Shown here: positions 6,969-14,031 of the stretch, piece by piece
How positions within the stretch are numbered: the stretch's first letter is position 1
How the letters are laid out: each line of letters starts with the position of its first letter
Source of the DNA: Phycisphaerae bacterium
Lineage (GTDB): Bacteria > Planctomycetota > Phycisphaerae > Sedimentisphaerales > Anaerohalosphaeraceae
Assembly (NCBI GenBank): GCA_029858345.1
Contig: JAOUFG010000018.1
Span: 1-33,350 of the forward strand
Direction: 5' to 3'
Length of the DNA stretch: 33,350 nt
Program-made: the position numbers and the translations under genes
Notes under the pieces: generated by a model
Seen by the model: only the letters and a program-made list of their open reading frames with translations
What the model was told of the DNA's origin: nothing
Databases searched by the model: none

Positions 6969-8324
6969 TTACTGGAGTTGTTCGACGATGAAGTCGTAGT
7001 CATCGCGGGCGGTGATTTTGGCCTGAATAAAGTCGCCGGGATTGGCGTTGCAGTTTTGGATTTTGCAGATACTGTCGATGTGCGGGGCCTGGCCGTAATA
7101 GCGGCCGACGGCCTGATCCTCGACGACTTCATCCACAAGGACGGTCAGTTCGCTGCCGACCTTGGCATCCATTTTGGCAAAGACCAGTTCCTGCTGGGTC
7201 CGCATGAGTGTGTCCAATCGCTGTTGTTTGACCACGTCGGGAACCTGTTTCGGCATCTCTGCTGCCGCTGTTCCCGGTTCGGGGTAGAAAGTAAAGCATC
7301 CAAGTGCGTCAAAGCGTGCCCATTGAACAAAATCCAGCAATTCCTGATAGTGTTGGCTGGTTTCGCCCGGGTAGCCGACGATAACCGTTGTTCGCAGGAC
7401 TACATCCGGCATGGCAGCACGAAGTTTGTCAATCAATTCGATGGTATACTCCTTGGTGTCGGCCCGCCGCATCGATTTGAGGATATCGTTATTGATGTGC
7501 TGGATCGGCATGTCAATGTAAGGGACGACTTTGTCACTTTTGGCGATGGCTTCGATGAGGGCATCGTCGATACCCGCCGGATACAGATACATCAGCCGAA
7601 TCCATTTGAGCGGGTCGATCTTCTCCAATTCGTCCAGCAGGGCGATGAGACCGTTTTTAATCCCTAAGTCCCGGCCGTAAAAATTGCTGTCCTGTGCGAT
7701 GATGCTCAGTTCCGCGGCACCATTGTCGACTAGTTCCGCGGCCTCACTGAGAATCAATTCCTGCGGCTTGCTGCGAAATTTGCCCCGGATCGCCGGGATG
7801 GTGCAAAAGGAACATTTTCGGTTACAACCCTCGCTGATGCGAAGGTATGCCCAGTGCCCCGGTGTGATTAAAAGTCGCCCTCGATCATCATGGATGCCTG
7901 TGTCGGAGTGCTCGACATGGACATGCAACGCGGTTTTTTTCTTGTTACCAAGGCAGTTTCTTATAATCTCGACGATCCGATCCCGTTCGGACAGACCGAT
8001 GACGGCATCGATTCCCTCGACTTCGTCGATTATATCCTGTCCCATCCGCTCCGAGAGGCATCCGGCGACAACAACTTTCCGAACACGTCCCTCTTTCTTT
8101 TGGGCGACGGCCTGCCGGATGGCGTCGAGGGCCTCTTCTTTGGCCGGGGCGATAAAGCCGCAGGTATTGATGACGACCACATCGGCGTTGTCGGGGTCAC
8201 TGCTGAGAACAAAACCGTCCTGGCCGATCTGCGCGAGCATGACTTCGCTGTCAACGATATTTTTCGGACATCCCAGGGCAACAAAGCCCACTGAAACAGA
8301 TTTTTGTTTTCGTTTTTTCGCCAT
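6969..8324 (-). CDS. rimO: Ribosomal protein S12 methylthiotransferase RimO
   Basis: RimO is a radical-SAM enzyme that adds a methylthio group to an aspartate of ribosomal protein S12. The 451-residue protein has the N-terminal UPF0004 domain with cluster ligands Cys19 (in LGCPKN), Cys55 (in NTCGF) and Cys89 (in AGCLSER). The radical-SAM CxxxCxxC is C167, C171 and C174 within SEGCNRKCSFCTIPAIRGK. A C-terminal TRAM domain completes it. NIVDSE after the first Cys is typical of RimO rather than MiaB. ATG 8324 starts MAKKRKQK, right before the first domain; the frame is open further upstream but that part is not conserved-looking. No strong ribosome binding site is visible. Confidence 0.96.
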   Translation of the reverse strand: MAKKRKQKSVSVGFVALGCPKNIVDSEVMLAQIGQDGFVLSSDPDNADVVVINTCGFIAPAKEEALDAIRQAVAQKKEGRVRKVVVAGCLSERMGQDIIDEVEGIDAVIGLSERDRIVEIIRNCLGNKKKTALHVHVEHSDTGIHDDRGRLLITPGHWAYLRISEGCNRKCSFCTIPAIRGKFRSKPQELILSEAAELVDNGAAELSIIAQDSNFYGRDLGIKNGLIALLDELEKIDPLKWIRLMYLYPAGIDDALIEAIAKSDKVVPYIDMPIQHINNDILKSMRRADTKEYTIELIDKLRAAMPDVVLRTTVIVGYPGETSQHYQELLDFVQWARFDALGCFTFYPEPGTAAAEMPKQVPDVVKQQRLDTLMRTQQELVFAKMDAKVGSELTVLVDEVVEDQAVGRYYGQAPHIDSICKIQNCNANPGDFIQAKITARDDYDFIVEQLQ

Positions 8325-8391
8325 TGAGGGCAAAATCATACCAAAAATGCATCTGAAAATCCATGGTTTTAAAGTCGTTTCCCTAAAAACA

Positions 8392-9057
8392 TCAATATGG
8401 CTCAGACACAATTTGATGAGGTAAATCTTCTAAGGGACAGCCATTGCAAATGGGCTTGGGTTTACAGTGGTTCTTGCCCACCTGTACGATGAGGGCGTGG
8501 AATTCATTAAAGAATTGAACGTCTTTATCCAGTCCCTCATGAAAGATTTCTTGAATTTGTTCGTATCCGCTTGGCGCTTCGATCATGCCGTGGCGTCCAA
8601 AGACACGGGCGGTATAGGCGTCAACGACGAAGATGGGTTTTTGGAAAGCGTACAGGCATATTGAATCGGCGGTCTCAGGTCCAATGCCTTTGACGGCCAG
8701 AAGTTTTTCCCGCAACGTTGACAGGCCCAGCCCATTCAGAGATTCTAACAGACCGTCGTACTCATCGAACAGCCAATCAAGAAAACATTTCAGCCGCCGG
8801 GCTTTGATATTGAAATATCCGGCGGGGCGGATCAGTTGAGCCAGGCGGTCCGCCGGGAGTTCATGCAGTCCCGCCGGGGTTAGATACCCGCCTTTTTTCA
8901 GATTCGCAATCGCTTTTTCGACATTCGTCCAGTTGGTGTTTTGTGTCAGGATGGCCCCGACGATGATCTCAAACCGAGTCTCGCCGGGCCACCAGTGCTG
9001 CGGGCCGTAATAGGTGTAAAGCCGATTATAGATTTCGAGCAGTTTTTCCCGATTCAT
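8392..9057 (-). CDS. HhH-GPD DNA glycosylase, MagIII-like (endonuclease III family)
   Basis: A 221-residue base-excision-repair glycosylase. The opening YGPQHWWPGETRFEIIVGAI and LTQNTNWTNVEKAI are typical of the endonuclease III-related MagIII branch, which removes alkylated purines. The helix-hairpin-helix is LAVKGIGPETADS (residues 120-132). The catalytic aspartate is D146 in VVDAYTARV. The position of the endonuclease III nucleophilic lysine (GxGxKTA) is glutamate 128 (GIGPETA), so a pure glycosylase without lyase activity is expected. Only three cysteines (198, 204, 207) remain of a four-cysteine iron-sulfur motif, and the protein ends soon after. It lies 67 bases upstream of rimO on the same strand. 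Confidence 0.87.
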   Translation of the reverse strand: MNREKLLEIYNRLYTYYGPQHWWPGETRFEIIVGAILTQNTNWTNVEKAIANLKKGGYLTPAGLHELPADRLAQLIRPAGYFNIKARRLKCFLDWLFDEYDGLLESLNGLGLSTLREKLLAVKGIGPETADSICLYAFQKPIFVVDAYTARVFGRHGMIEAPSGYEQIQEIFHEGLDKDVQFFNEFHALIVQVGKNHCKPKPICNGCPLEDLPHQIVSEPY

Positions 9058-9163
9058 GTGTTTTGTGCTTTGTCCGATTTTCCGGGTGTTTTTTCTTTTA
9101 CTTTTCTTCTGTTTGATTATACTTGGTGCGCTTTTGAAATCAATCGAACTTTCAGGAATCTCG

Positions 9164-10018
9164 ATGACGCGACACTATGATCGAAAAGCCGTTTCCGGGC
9201 AGTTGGTTTCGTATATCCCCAATTCGTATGCGGAACGGACCAGCCGCCCGATTTATGCGCTGGTGTATCTGCTTGGTTTTCTGCTTTGCTTTATGATTGG
9301 AACGATTCTCCTTCAGCCCTCGTCGATCTCGCAATCCCTGTCTGAGCCGGAGGTCCGCGTCGTGGCGTTTATCTGGGTTCAGAATATCATGGAGTTCCTG
9401 GGATTTTCGCCTCGTGCTGCACTGATCGGGACGCCCGTTGTGGTGGTGATCATTTTGCTTGCGTTGCAGATTACTTCAAAAACCTCCTGGCGTGTAAAAT
9501 TTGCAGATCTTTTTTTGATGATGGGCGAATCGGTGCTTCTGTCCATTCCGTTGATTGTTCTGAGTCTGCTGCTGAACCGGCAGGGGGTTGTTGCCAATGC
9601 TGCTGCGGCCGGACAAGGAACGGATATTCGGGGCCTGCTTTGGAGTGATATTGTTACCGGAATCGGTGCGGGGATCTATGAAGAACTGGTTTTTCGACTG
9701 GTCCTGATTTGCCTGTTAATGCTGATTTTTCAGGACTTATTCGGGGTCGAAAAAAAGCCGGCCGTTATCCTGTCGGTTGCGATTTCGGCGGTTCTTTTCA
9801 GTGCCCACCATCATATCTTCTTCGCCAACGGCCATTTTTATCAGGGCGATACCTTTACTGTGGGGAAATTCGTTTTTCGGGCGATTGCCGGGGTCTATTT
9901 TGCTGTCTTATACGCGGCAAGAGGATTCGGCATTACGGCCGGAACGCACGCCTTCTATAATATCCTCGCCGCCGTGGCACGGACGCTGCTTTTTGTAAGC
10001 CATTCTGATAATTTTTAA
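9164..10018 (+). CDS. CPBP-family intramembrane metalloprotease
   Basis: A 284-residue polytopic protein with the three CPBP (Rce1-like, Abi) motifs. EELVFR (E173, E174, R178) follows GAGIY, FSAHHH (H215-H217) is second, and GTHAFYN with H262 is third. These residues form the metal site in the membrane. The family cleaves CAAX-type or small membrane peptides, or acts as an immunity or scaffold protein; the substrate here is unknown. ATG 9164 is chosen over an in-frame ATG at 9056. A TATACT box at 9118-9123 puts the transcript start after the earlier ATG, AGGA stands near 9164, and the extra residues would be an odd hydrophobic leader. It is divergent from the glycosylase gene. Confidence 0.85.
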   Translation: MTRHYDRKAVSGQLVSYIPNSYAERTSRPIYALVYLLGFLLCFMIGTILLQPSSISQSLSEPEVRVVAFIWVQNIMEFLGFSPRAALIGTPVVVVIILLALQITSKTSWRVKFADLFLMMGESVLLSIPLIVLSLLLNRQGVVANAAAAGQGTDIRGLLWSDIVTGIGAGIYEELVFRLVLICLLMLIFQDLFGVEKKPAVILSVAISAVLFSAHHHIFFANGHFYQGDTFTVGKFVFRAIAGVYFAVLYAARGFGITAGTHAFYNILAAVARTLLFVSHSDNF

Positions 10019-10115
10019 ATAAATTTTCACTTGATAATGCCTTGCCTGTTTGAGACTTGTGGAATATTCGTCCGATAAGGGGGGGTAAGCGGGCTTATCA
10101 GCACTGAAAAAGGGG

Positions 10116-10145
10116 TTGATTTTGGGTGTTACTTTTTAGTATAAT
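10116..10145 (+). promoter_or_regulatory. Promoter of the gene at 10194
   Basis: TTGATT (10116-10121), 18-base spacer, TATAAT (10140-10145). The bases TATAATACCTCTTA recur exactly at the promoter of the lipoprotein gene at 21067. Upstream, GATAAG and CTTATC (around 10074-10099) form a small hairpin that may end the protease transcript. Confidence 0.75.
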
Positions 10146-10193
10146 ACCTCTTAGAATCAGACGGTCAACCACGTTAATTTGCGAGATCACTAA

Positions 10194-10742
10194 ATGGAAT
10201 CGCCGAAAAGTCACTTAGCTGTCAGCGAGTTAAATTTTTCTCTGTTTCAGCGGCCTCTGCATCCAGAGCTTTTTACGATTCATGCACGTCGCCACGTGAA
10301 AACGGAACGTTACGAAACAACGATCTGGGCGACGGGCGGTTCACACGTCGTCAGTTTGTCTGATGGAGAGGTTTGCCTGACCGAAATCATCAGTGCGCCG
10401 GGGCAGCTTTTGCCGAAACGCGGGCTGATTGAACGGTTCCAGTTTCGCGGTCAGCGCAGTCACAAATGCACCTTGAGCCGGGGCCTGAGCTACATGACCG
10501 ATTTTCAGATTGAAAAAATGAGCCCCAATCTGTACCGGCAAAGTCATTATGACTTGGAACGCTTTGCGAAAAATCGGGGCATTTTTATTCCATTTCCAGA
10601 CCAGGCGATCAGCGGCCTGGAGCCGTTTAGTTATATCGATTTCGAGGCCCGCCGGGATGAACTGCACATCCACGCGTTCCATGCTTTTCCCGATCAGGTG
10701 ACGATTATTAAGACACAGTCCCTATTCGATTTACATCAATAA
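10194..10742 (+). CDS. Conserved soluble protein, possibly DUF2617-like
   Basis: This 182-residue protein has no signal peptide and no membrane segment. It opens with LAVSELNFSLFQRPLHPELF and has GGSHVVSLSDGEVCLTEIIS, then a long basic middle containing RGQRSHKCTLSRG. The last third is beta-rich and ends in HAFHAFPDQVTIIKTQS. The N-terminal pattern reminds me of the DUF2617 family of unknown function, but I am not certain of the match. No catalytic motif stands out. It is a single-gene unit, with its own promoter at 10116-10145 and a strong bidirectional terminator after it. ATG 10194 has no clear ribosome binding site. Confidence 0.8.
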   Translation: MESPKSHLAVSELNFSLFQRPLHPELFTIHARRHVKTERYETTIWATGGSHVVSLSDGEVCLTEIISAPGQLLPKRGLIERFQFRGQRSHKCTLSRGLSYMTDFQIEKMSPNLYRQSHYDLERFAKNRGIFIPFPDQAISGLEPFSYIDFEARRDELHIHAFHAFPDQVTIIKTQSLFDLHQ

Positions 10743-10784
10743 ATATGTTCGCCGGAAGGCGAAGAGGGGTAATGTATAGTGGTG

Positions 10785-10811
10785 AAAAAGCGGCGGTTTC
10801 TGCCGCTTTTT
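10785..10811. terminator. Bidirectional terminator
   Basis: AAAAAGCGGC (10785-10794), loop GGTTTCT, GCCGCTTTTT (10802-10811) followed by more T. It serves the plus-strand gene ending at 10742 and the minus-strand lexA ending at 10818; its A/T flanks give a U-tract in both directions. The last base is just past the lexA stop. Confidence 0.9.
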
Positions 10812-10817
10812 TTGCGC

Positions 10818-11492
10818 TTACAGCCGCTTTACGACACCGATAACGACGGCTTGAATCCGGCAATGGGTCGAATAAATTGGCTCAAAATCATCGTTTTCCG
10901 GCATCAGTCGCGCGGCTTTGGCGTCCCTGAAGAATCGTTTCATTGTGGCCTGTTCCTCGTCCAGAAGGGCGATGACGATCTGGCCGTTGTCAGCTGTTTG
11001 GGCCTGCCTGCAGATAACATAATCACCGTCATTGAACCCCGCGTTGATCATGCTGCGGCCGCATACCTGCAGGACGAAAATATCCTCTTGAGAGCCGAAA
11101 AAATCCGGAAGCGAAAAAGGGGTTTGTTCCTCAATAGCGTCGATCCCATACCCCGCTGAAACTCTGCCGCAAAGAAAGACTGTTTTCGCACTGTTGTCAA
11201 CGGCGGTATTGCATAAATCAGGTTCGGGCGCGTTCGTTTCAAGCCGCCGCGCCTGTTCAAGCAGTTTTTCGCCCTGACTTGTTAACCTCAAACAGCGTGC
11301 CCTGCCCGTGGATTGAACCAGTAGCTTTTTTTCGCGAAGCCCTGCGATGTGTTCGTACGCGGTGGTTCGACTGATATTTAAGCTTGCTGCCAGTTCCCCA
11401 ATCGTCGCCGAATAGCATCGGCTCTTTTGAAAGTTTTCCACTTGGCGGAGTGTTTCGAACTGTTTTGGCGTAATCTGCTTTTCGTACCCCAT
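10818..11492 (-). CDS. lexA: LexA-like SOS repressor (S24 self-cleaving)
   Basis: A 224-residue repressor-protease. The N-terminal winged helix (about residues 7-85) carries the recognition-type segment ATIGELAASLNISRTTAYEH and then LREKKLLVQ. The C-terminal S24 domain has the cleavage site Cys108-Gly109 (LCGRVSAG), the nucleophile Ser147 in CGRSMINAGFNDGDYV and the general base Lys185 in ATMKRFF. Activated RecA normally triggers cleavage and lifts repression of DNA repair genes. The Cys-Gly bond replaces the usual Ala-Gly, as in UmuD. ATG 11492 is preceded by AGGAG. The gene lies inside the 3' part of another minus-strand frame (11257-11760). Its binding sites in this lineage are unknown to me, so a LexA-like but specialised repressor is possible. 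Confidence 0.88.
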   Translation of the reverse strand: MGYEKQITPKQFETLRQVENFQKSRCYSATIGELAASLNISRTTAYEHIAGLREKKLLVQSTGRARCLRLTSQGEKLLEQARRLETNAPEPDLCNTAVDNSAKTVFLCGRVSAGYGIDAIEEQTPFSLPDFFGSQEDIFVLQVCGRSMINAGFNDGDYVICRQAQTADNGQIVIALLDEEQATMKRFFRDAKAARLMPENDDFEPIYSTHCRIQAVVIGVVKRL

Positions 11493-11760
11493 CCTCGGGT
11501 TTCTCCTGATAATCCTGTGTTTCTGATACGGGTTTTTGCGGTTCGTATGCCGCCGGCAGGGCACAGGCGATCTCGGTCAGAATCTCCGGCTGGATCGTTG
11601 CTCCGATAATCTCGGCGATTGCGGTCAATACCTGCCCCAAAGGCGATTCTTTTTCAGAGGGTTTGGGCGGAACCGAGGCATTGAACGCGTTTACATAGTC
11701 TCCGCCGGGACCGAACTTACATAAAGGAATGTCGTTATTGGGTTTTCGAAACCGTTCCAT
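11257..11760 (-). CDS. Hypothetical ORF overlapping lexA
   Basis: A frame of 167 codons from ATG 11760. Its first 89 residues look like a genuine protein: a basic start (MERFRKPNND), a Pro-rich stretch, then a helical segment LGQVLTAIAEIIGATIQPEI followed by LTEIACALPAAYEP. From 11492 on it runs through lexA in another reading frame for 236 bases and becomes basic, low-quality sequence. Either the gene truly overlaps lexA, or a frameshift near 11500-11560 has separated an N-terminal extension from lexA. I see no known domain. It would be the first gene after the structured leader, so it is co-transcribed with lexA. Confidence 0.5.
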   Translation of the reverse strand: MERFRKPNNDIPLCKFGPGGDYVNAFNASVPPKPSEKESPLGQVLTAIAEIIGATIQPEILTEIACALPAAYEPQKPVSETQDYQEKPEDGVRKADYAKTVRNTPPSGKLSKEPMLFGDDWGTGSKLKYQSNHRVRTHRRASRKKATGSIHGQGTLFEVNKSGRKTA

Positions 11761-11933
11761 GGCGTATTCTCTCTCTCATTGTCAGGTTTTGCAGCAATCC
11801 GGTTTTTTCCGCGGTAACTTGTATCGGCAAACCGTCCTCGAAAACCCAAACAAAAACCGAACAAATATTAAAAAAGAGAGATATTTTTTTGATGAGCGAA
11901 ATATGGACAAATCTTTTTCGGAAGAAAAAAAGA

Positions 11934-12000
11934 CCGCCCGCACTTCGCAGAAGGAGGAGGAAGTCGGTGAACTTCCCAGGGCTACTGAAGTTACGGGCGG
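11934..12000 (-). promoter_or_regulatory. Nested stem-loop in the leader upstream of the lexA unit
   Basis: Outer arms CCGCCCG (11934-11940) plus ACTTC (11942-11946) pair with GAAGT (11987-11991) plus CGGGCGG (11994-12000), about 12 base pairs with a small bulge. Inside, GGAAGT (11959-11964) pairs with ACTTCC (11971-11976) around a six-base loop. It lies about 175-240 bases before ATG 11760 in the expected minus-strand transcript. I know no RNA family that it matches. The strand is inferred from the promoter; the fold is possible on either. Confidence 0.5.
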
Positions 12001-12084
12001 CAGAAGGAGCTTCAAAAACCGCCGTTAACAAAACCACTGGACTAAGAAGTTACTCAAACGCGATTGCTAACAACACTATACTAT

Positions 12085-12113
12085 ACTATAACCGCGACCG
12101 ATGGGTCTGACAA
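12085..12113 (-). promoter_or_regulatory. Promoter of the ORF-lexA unit
   Basis: Minus strand TTGTCA (12113-12108), 17-base spacer, TATAGT (12090-12085). Two further TATAGT-like repeats follow directly, because the plus strand reads ACTATACTATACTATA. The start is expected at about 12077. Confidence 0.6.
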
Positions 12114-12254
12114 GAAAAAAAACGGAAAAATTTTCATTTTTATGTAGGGATATTTCCGCATTGGCTGGGATGTCTCAGGGTTTTCTTAAGTAACCGTAAA
12201 TAAATAAGATAAAGAAGTCAGTGGCGGTTTTCGGACAGTAGTTGTACTGATTTT

Positions 12255-13229
12255 TCATAGCAACCTTACAAGTTTTTCCTTGTTGTTCAGATGAGAAGGA
12301 AGATGTGTTTCCAGGTCTTTGATGAATCGCTGCCCGTCCTGCCAGTAACCGGCTGTCGGACACAGGTCCGGGCAAAGACGGCAAAAATAATGATTCAGAG
12401 AGTGCATCATCACTTCACGCAAATATTTACTGACCATGGAAGCAAGCCCGACTACAAGGTATTCTGTATCTGCTTTTGCGCAGAAATGAATTCGCATCAT
12501 CTGCCCGTTTCGGTTCAGTTCATAGCTGCTCATATTGGTTTTCTGCCGAACCACGGACAACGAAAAGCCCGGAAACATCCGCAGCAGTTCCTGTTGATAA
12601 TTGATGCGGCCGCCTTGCCTGTCCACGATCACCTGCATCGGTTCGGTGCCGGCTGCGTTTCGGTTGAATGCTTCCAGTATCAACGCACAGAGTTCCGTGA
12701 AAAGGACGCGGCTTTTATTTTTGACTTTCCGTACCCGCGTATTGTAAAGCTCGACATCCAGACACCTGCTTTGTATGCCCGAAATCTGAATGTTGTGTTC
12801 GGACATGGTTTTTTGAAGAACCCCGGCGGCAATGGCGATATCCGAGGGATTGTGCCCGAGTGTATGCGTATTTAGCTCTTTATACCAGGGGTACGATTCA
12901 ATGGATTCCAGCGTGCCCGGGCATATCAGCGAAAGAACATCCTGAATCGTGTCTGTTTGTGCGCTGCCGTTTTTCCACGCATGAAGCGATGACAGGACCG
13001 TTCGGCGGAGGTGGTCGATGCCGCTTTTTCGCGAGTATGTTTTTTTGCTGTCTGTGATTAAGAGCCGGCCGGAAAGGCCCTTTTTCTGTGTCGATACGGC
13101 TTTTGCGAGAACGTCCCAATGGTCCGAGCGCAACAGCTTTTCGGGCATGTCGAACGCCGCCGCCGACACGACCAACGGTCCCAACAGCGGCCCGTATCCG
13201 GCTTCATCAATACCGACAAGCATTGCCAT
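12255..13229 (-). CDS. Enlarged ribonuclease HII-like protein
   Basis: A 324-residue protein of the RNase HII fold, against about 200-220 for ordinary RnhB. RNase HII removes single ribonucleotides and RNA from RNA-DNA hybrids. The active-site set is in place: D8 and E9 in GIDEAGYGPLLGPLVV, D203 in VIVDRQGGR, and D254 in AKADTEYLVVGLASMVSKYL. GYWQDGQRF near the end resembles the family's terminal Gly-Tyr-x-Thr region but with changes. The extra length lies mainly between residues 85 and 195, ahead of the third catalytic residue. ATG 13229 has AGGAGA upstream. It follows yggS by 58 bases. A specialised function is possible given the large insertion. Confidence 0.82.
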   Translation of the reverse strand: MAMLVGIDEAGYGPLLGPLVVSAAAFDMPEKLLRSDHWDVLAKAVSTQKKGLSGRLLITDSKKTYSRKSGIDHLRRTVLSSLHAWKNGSAQTDTIQDVLSLICPGTLESIESYPWYKELNTHTLGHNPSDIAIAAGVLQKTMSEHNIQISGIQSRCLDVELYNTRVRKVKNKSRVLFTELCALILEAFNRNAAGTEPMQVIVDRQGGRINYQQELLRMFPGFSLSVVRQKTNMSSYELNRNGQMMRIHFCAKADTEYLVVGLASMVSKYLREVMMHSLNHYFCRLCPDLCPTAGYWQDGQRFIKDLETHLPSHLNNKEKLVRLL

Positions 13230-13287
13230 TCGATTCTCCTGAAAAAACGTGTTACTGATACGGTGGTATTATAGCATCCCCGAACCG

Positions 13288-14007
13288 TCAACTGAAGATG
13301 GCCGAGCCGATACGGAGCAGTGTGGCGCCTTCTTCGATGGCGATCTCAAAATCCTGGCTCATCCCCATGCTCAAATGTTTGAATTTGGACCCGGCGATCC
13401 GCTCGCCGTGGATTTCCTCGAAGAGTTCGCGAGCCCGAGCAAAACTGGCCCGCACGCGGTTCTTGTCCATGGTCAGGGGGGCCATGGTCATCAGGCCGGT
13501 CAGCCGGATGTTGGGCATGGTGTCAAACTGCTCCGCCAGATGAATCGCCGCTCCCACGGGGGCACCGTACTTCTGCGGTTCGCCGGAACAGTTGACCTGA
13601 AGCAGGACATTGGCGTGGATCCCCAGTTTGTGGGCCTGGGTGTTGATCTCTTCGGCCAGCCGGAGCGTATCGACCGAATGGATCGTTTCACATATCTGCA
13701 GCGTCTGCTTGACCTTATTCCGCTGCAGATGGCCGATCATGTGCCAGTGAACCTTGGACGGAACTGCTTCCTTGCCATGGTTTTCTTTGAGAAACGCACC
13801 CACTTCATCGGAAACCTGCTTGAGGTGCTGGACGCGGTTTTCGCCAAGATCGGCGAATCCATGTCGGAGGACTTCCTGAATCGCCGGCAGGGTCGCAGTT
13901 TTCGTAACGATAATGATTTTGACGTTTTTTCTGTTACGCCCGGCTCGGACACAGGCGTTGTTAACGTCGTCCTGAATCTTCTTCAATTTGTCTGTGATTA
14001 TGCTCAT
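13288..14007 (-). CDS. yggS: YggS-family pyridoxal-phosphate homeostasis protein
   Basis: A 239-residue PLP-binding protein of the YggS/PROSC family. It has an alanine-racemase-like barrel, no known catalysis, and a role in vitamin B6 balance. The PLP lysine is K36 in IIIVTKTATL. Other family segments are FADLGENRVQHLKQ, WHMIGHLQRNKVKQ, HSVDTLRLAEEIN, LLQVNCSGEPQKYGAP, LTGLMTM, FKHLSMGMSQDFEIAIEEGA and LLRIGSAIF. It starts 24 bases after the top6A stop, so it is probably in the same transcript. Start ATG 14007 lacks a clear ribosome binding site, which fits coupling to the gene before it. Confidence 0.95.
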   Translation of the reverse strand: MSIITDKLKKIQDDVNNACVRAGRNRKNVKIIIVTKTATLPAIQEVLRHGFADLGENRVQHLKQVSDEVGAFLKENHGKEAVPSKVHWHMIGHLQRNKVKQTLQICETIHSVDTLRLAEEINTQAHKLGIHANVLLQVNCSGEPQKYGAPVGAAIHLAEQFDTMPNIRLTGLMTMAPLTMDKNRVRASFARARELFEEIHGERIAGSKFKHLSMGMSQDFEIAIEEGATLLRIGSAIFS

Positions 14008-14031
14008 GGTTAAGTTGTGCAGGTTTATTGA

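Larger units (their letters stand above)
11761..12254. other. Long leader / intergenic region between rnhB and the lexA unit
   Basis: No convincing gene is present, although short frames are open on both strands. On the minus strand it holds a promoter (12085-12113), an imperfect dyad with GTTA/TAAC ends (12049-12071) just after the predicted start, and the nested stem-loop at 11934-12000. About 317 transcribed bases would precede ATG 11760. The part from 12120 to 12254 is AT-rich with no strong terminator for rnhB. Confidence 0.6.

Noticed and set aside
11858-11872. CGAACAAATATT as a LexA box
   Set aside because: Only the left half resembles the Gram-positive type CGAAC-N4-GTTCG; the right half does not match and the operator of this lineage is unknown to me.
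12075-12090. ACTATACTATACTATA as a microsatellite
   Set aside because: Only three short units; better explained as overlapping -10 boxes of the minus-strand promoter.
11889-12110. A 73-codon Arg-rich plus-strand frame
   Set aside because: It runs through the structured leader, has poor codon character and no convincing binding site.
13249-14013. A 254-codon plus-strand frame opposite yggS
   Set aside because: yggS on the minus strand is unmistakable, and the plus frame has no family features.
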